NCBI GenBank assembly: GCA_031261765.1 | Contig: JAISJA010000118.1 | Location: 1 to 12,134 of the forward strand | Source: Coriobacteriales bacterium | GTDB taxonomy: Bacteria; Actinomycetota; Coriobacteriia; Coriobacteriales; UBA8131 | DNA: 12,134 bases | Direction of reading: 5' to 3' | Shown: positions 12,108 to 12,134 of the stretch, one piece after another | How positions within the stretch are numbered: position 1 is the first letter of the stretch | How the letters are laid out: every line of letters starts with the position of its first letter | The notes under the pieces: model-generated | Database searches by the model: none | The model's input: only the letters and a program-made list of their open reading frames with translations | Told to the model about the DNA's origin: nothing | Made by a program: the position numbers and the translations under genes

Positions 12108-12134
12108 ACTATGGGGTTTTAGAGTGTTATATGC

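Noticed and set aside
385..12108. The 11-mer AACTTTGCAAA appears at the pknB leader (395-385) and at the luxR-type -35 (12098-12108) as a possible shared regulator site
   Set aside because: Shared 11-mers are expected by chance in 12 kb on two strands, the positions relative to the promoters differ, and the core TTTGCAAA is self-complementary and AT-rich.

Overview
The window looks like chromosomal core DNA from a moderately GC-rich actinobacterium (mid-50s % GC by eye), most likely class Coriobacteriia and probably Eggerthellaceae-like. The grounds are a PknB/FhaA/FhaB/PP2C/RodA-PbpA signalling and cell-wall cluster of actinobacterial type, a RodA-like SEDS protein and a class B penicillin-binding protein fused in one chain, and a polytopic membrane protein with a C-terminal LuxR helix-turn-helix, a family greatly expanded in Eggerthellaceae. 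The lineage is inferred from protein character, not from a search. I see no tRNA, rRNA, CRISPR, IS element, prophage or integron feature.

Positions 1-7985, minus strand. A membrane-anchored Ser/Thr kinase (7985 down to 5832) is followed after 21 bp by fhaA-like (DUF3662 plus FHA), fhaB-like (membrane segment plus FHA), a membrane-anchored PP2C phosphatase and a RodA-PbpA fusion. The last four are joined by three consecutive 4-bp ATGA stop/start overlaps. After a 144-bp gap with its own promoter comes a PknB-type kinase cut by the left edge. The set forms one logical module: two kinases write phospho-Thr marks, two FHA proteins read them, the phosphatase erases them, and the fused SEDS glycosyltransferase/transpeptidase is the likely effector in peptidoglycan synthesis.

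Positions 7983-10517. A divergent PhnP-like metallo-beta-lactamase-fold phosphodiesterase begins 14 bp from the kinase start. The two start codons form the ends of a perfect 20-bp inverted repeat that contains overlapping extended -10 elements, apparently a symmetric leaderless bidirectional promoter. Next is rpsA (ribosomal protein S1: four S1 domains plus a roughly 115-residue acidic Ala/Glu/Pro tail), closed by a strong intrinsic terminator.

Positions 10515-12134. A convergent LuxR-type membrane regulator on the minus strand shares the terminator region with rpsA. It has a well-formed promoter near the right edge, which may overlap a second promoter firing rightwards out of the window.

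Two window-wide points stand out. ATA is the dominant isoleucine codon even in rpsA (27 of 35 Ile codons). Clear Shine-Dalgarno sequences are found only at pknB, rpsA and luxR; the other genes appear leaderless or translationally coupled.
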